Origin: Daucus carota subsp. sativus
Lineage: Eukaryota > Streptophyta > Magnoliopsida > Apiales > Apiaceae
DNA: 64,000 nucleotides
Reading direction: 5' to 3'
Assembly: GCF_001625215.2 (NCBI RefSeq)
Contig: NC_030381.2
Span: 53,059,214-53,123,213 of the forward strand
Part shown: piece by piece, positions 61,996 to 64,000 of the stretch
How the letters are laid out: every line of letters starts with the position of its first letter
Position numbering within the stretch: the stretch's first letter is position 1
Translations under genes and position numbers: made by a program
The notes under the pieces: generated by a model
What the model saw: only the letters and a program-made list of their open reading frames with translations
The model's database searches: none
What the model was told of the DNA's origin: nothing

Positions 61996-62286
61996 AGCGT
62001 CGGACACTCTACTCTCAATCTTTGCCGTCCTTTCTATTTCAAGTGTTGTAAGAAAAACCAAATGCCAATTACTGAAGTACTATATCTTTGCTGTCCTTTC
62101 TATCAGCATAAGTTGCACATAAGCATGAACAAATATATTTCAGAACACATAAAATTTATCAAAAAAATCCCAGCATATTAATAAGAAAGACATTCATCTA
62201 GATTCTGAAAATTAATCCTACCTAAATTTCATAATACTAGATAACTAATAAGTATAGTCTACTAGGCCACAAGCTTTGTCTTCCTT

Positions 62287-63443
62287 CTAGTAATTTCCAT
62301 AGAATTGGTCATTGACATTTTGACACACGGTTGAATTTGCATACGAATTACTTGGAAGATTGATGAGAGCTTCTCCGAGAGTCTCCTGGCCTTGATCATT
62401 ACTCCAAATCCCAGCACTCATCATCTGATCATAACCGAATCCGGATCCAAAATCCATCAGAAACTCAGAGGCATTGTTGTCCACAGCAGTAGATGAATCC
62501 GAAACACTTGAATATTCTTGGACATTATTCCCAGTTTGTGTATAATGCATAACACCAGCATTCGATGGCTCTTCCTGGAGAAAACAGTTGCCTTGATAGA
62601 TATTTGAAAACCCGAGATCATAATTACCTTCGACGTTTGGATTTAAATTGTGATTCGTCGATGAAGTTGAATTTGAACTCTGAGGAGCTTGATGAATGGC
62701 AGCAAAGTAGGAGTCTTTTGTAGCCTGGAGCTTTTTTTTGAGTTTGGTGTTCCAGTGATTCTTCACATCATTGTCTGTTCTTCCAGGGAGACTTGCAGCT
62801 ATAACAGACCATCTGCATCAGTCCATAGATTAAACTTCGATTGAATTTAAACCAAACACGAATATTATGCATTGTTCTAAAAATCGGTGATTAATATCGC
62901 GATTAATCACCGAATAATCGTCATTCCGTATCTCGCCGAACTAATAAAAATTTTAATTGTTCAATTAATTATCCGCCTGATCCTTGTTTCACGTTCTCAC
63001 TGATTAAGTCCGATTTCTGCTTTTTACAACAACATTGATATTATGTAATAAAATATGCGATATTATGTAAAAGTATACCTGCTTCCAAGAATACCATAGA
63101 GATTATATATGATGCCGTCTTCTTCAGGAGTAAAAGCGCCATGCTTAATGTCTGGCCTTAGATAATTAAGCCATCTCAGGCGGCAGCTCTTGCCGCAACG
63201 TTTAAGGCCTGTTAAATTTAATTTGTTAGAAGATAATTATTTGTCAAGGCAAATTCGAATTCAGTCTTCATACTAAGAAAAACATGGTATATATGCAACA
63301 GAAATACACAAAGCATCTTTATTTTCATCACATCTGTGTTTGTGAGACTTGAGGAACAATAAAATAAGCAATTTAAGTTGAACAATATGTAGAACAGAAG
63401 AAACATCAACAGAGGGGGAGAGAGAGTGGGAGTGAGAGAGAGG

Positions 63444-63488
<45 letters not shown>

Positions 63489-63570
63489 GGGGAAGGAAGG
63501 GGGGGAGAGAGAGGGAGGGGGAGAGAGAGAGGGAGAGGGAGAGAGAGGGGGGGAGAGAGAGGGGGAGAGG

Positions 63571-63618
<48 letters not shown>

Positions 63619-63753
63619 TGCTCTGAGAGGCAAAGAAATCCAGTTCCCCCCAGTGCCATGATTCTGCAGATAATTCTTCAAGATTTCATCTTCTTGGGGA
63701 GACCAAGGTCCTCTCTTCACTTTACTCTTATCACAACAAGGTGCCCTTCCCAT
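62287..63753 (-). CDS. R2R3-MYB transcription factor (MYB36/RAX-like group)
   Basis: Three exons on the minus strand: 63753-63618, 63208-63079 and 62812-62287, in frame to 263 residues. R2R3-MYBs bind MYB sites in promoters in the nucleus. Seen: [21 protein letters not shown]2 with [11 protein letters not shown], the junction [19 protein letters not shown]3 with [20 protein letters not shown] then [20 protein letters not shown] and [10 protein letters not shown]. These fit subgroup 14 (RAX1-3, MYB36, MYB68, MYB84, MYB87), which acts in meristem initiation or endodermis formation; I cannot choose a member. The tail is Ser/Asn/Gln-rich. The exon 1 donor reads CAG/GCATCT, i.e. GC in place of GT, followed at once by a long CT tract. 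The second intron (266 bp) is mostly a hAT-type MITE. The ATG was chosen by the conserved MGRAPCC; an in-frame ATG upstream exists but is not conserved. Confidence 0.9.
62870..63037. mobile_element. hAT-type MITE in MYB intron 2
   Basis: Left CATTGTTCTAAAAATCGG and right CCGATTTCTGCTTTTTAC plus AACAACATTG are imperfect inverted ends. A perfect 8-bp duplication ATATTATG flanks it (62862-62869 and 63038-63045). Without element and one duplicate the intron would be about 90 bp, a usual plant intron size. Confidence 0.85.
63414..63614. repeat. Long (GA)n/(GGGA)n microsatellite in MYB intron 1
   Basis: About 200 bases of GA with GGGA and GGGGGA variants, starting at the fifth intron base on the minus strand (as CT). 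Open frames over it on either strand are artefacts of the repeat. Confidence 0.95.
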
Positions 63754-63836
63754 CCTTATCTCTCTCCCTCTCCACAACACATCTACAAACTCAAAACCCA
63801 AACAACAATCACACAAACTGATCCACCGAACGAGCT

Positions 63837-63844
63837 TATATACA
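63837..63844 (-). promoter_or_regulatory. TATA box of the MYB gene
   Basis: Minus strand GTATATAAGC about 85-90 bases before the ATG at 63753. Confidence 0.6.
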
Positions 63845-64000
63845 CACAAGCGCACTAGACTCCACAATCACACGTACACATATTCATATATCTCTGCATG
63901 TGCGTTTGTACTTTTATGACTATTTTTAGCTAAACTTACTAAGAACCAAACTAATGGAACCCGTTTTTGGAAGCTCATGACTCTGCATGGCCTTGTTTCC
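63845..64000. other. Upstream flank of the MYB gene at window edge
   Basis: Promoter-side sequence of the minus-strand MYB. No other feature seen. Confidence 0.5.

Larger units (their letters stand above)
57469..62286. other. Repeat-rich spacer between SNF7 and MYB genes
   Basis: No coding gene recognised over 4.8 kb. It includes the possible spliced 3' UTR of SNF7 (last piece from 59371 to about 59600), a Mutator-like MITE, a Stowaway-like MITE, a hAT element and a two-copy repeat at 61814-61995. The remainder is AT-rich. The small open frame at 61224-61481 is not recognisable. Confidence 0.55.

Noticed and set aside
63406-63867. Longer MYB start at an upstream in-frame ATG, with read-through of the CT tract
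   Set aside because: The conserved family start is MGRAPCC at 63753, and the repeat-encoded Ser/Leu run replaces the R2/R3 junction, which is supplied by the spliced exon 2.

Overview
The window looks like nuclear DNA of a dicot plant. It is AT-rich, its genes have many small exons with GT-AG introns, its 5' leaders are rich in GA/CT, and its introns and spacers are full of MITEs. The proteins are typical plant ones: an R2R3-MYB, an arabinogalactan peptide, an AP2-like factor and an ENTH epsin close to the Arabidopsis type. I could not fix the species; an asterid would fit, but that is a guess.

Layout. 1-5.1 kb is a spacer with a decayed copy of an exon of the next gene (about 3.48-3.81 kb). 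5.2-10.0 kb (+) encodes a BRISC/BRCA1-A subunit of the MERIT40 type in three exons. 12.5-15.05 kb (+) is a PP2C phosphatase gene whose fourth exon is split by a 989-bp hAT element with a perfect 8-bp target duplication. 16.86-17.06 kb (-) is an arabinogalactan peptide. 17.37-18.69 kb is a probable Helitron. 20.2-22.8 kb (-) is a GT14/DUF266-type glycosyltransferase. 23-26.4 kb is a gene-free stretch with two minisatellites. 26.5-29.24 kb and 30.6-33.01 kb (-) are tandem copies of a CXXC zinc-binding protein (C1orf123/CZIB family). 34.9-35.9 kb (-) is an AP2-like protein with a second, partial AP2 unit. 36-39.5 kb holds MITEs, a hAT element carrying a tRNA-like insert, and a 184-bp perfect direct duplication around a Helitron-like segment. 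39.8-46.0 kb (+) is a 3'-5' exonuclease plus KH-domain protein in ten exons. 46.98-53.49 kb (-) is an epsin in eleven exons. 54.8-57.5 kb (+) is the ESCRT-III subunit SNF7/VPS32 in six exons, with an intron built of tandem copies of its own first exon/donor junction. 57.7-62.2 kb is a MITE-rich spacer. 62.3-63.75 kb (-) is an R2R3-MYB whose first intron appears to start with GC next to a long (GA)n tract.

The genes do not form a pathway or cluster. The only functional neighbours are the epsin (clathrin adaptor) and SNF7 (ESCRT-III), transcribed divergently from a shared 1.3-kb spacer; both act in endosomal trafficking, and this may be chance. I did not find a convincing new biological system. 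The observations most worth following are the PP2C disruption, the repeated splice donor in SNF7, the 184-bp duplication at the Helitron-like element, the duplicated AP2 unit, the GC donor in the MYB gene, and the hairpin-forming minisatellite near 25 kb. Exon borders were placed by hand from splice signals, reading-frame continuity and family knowledge.
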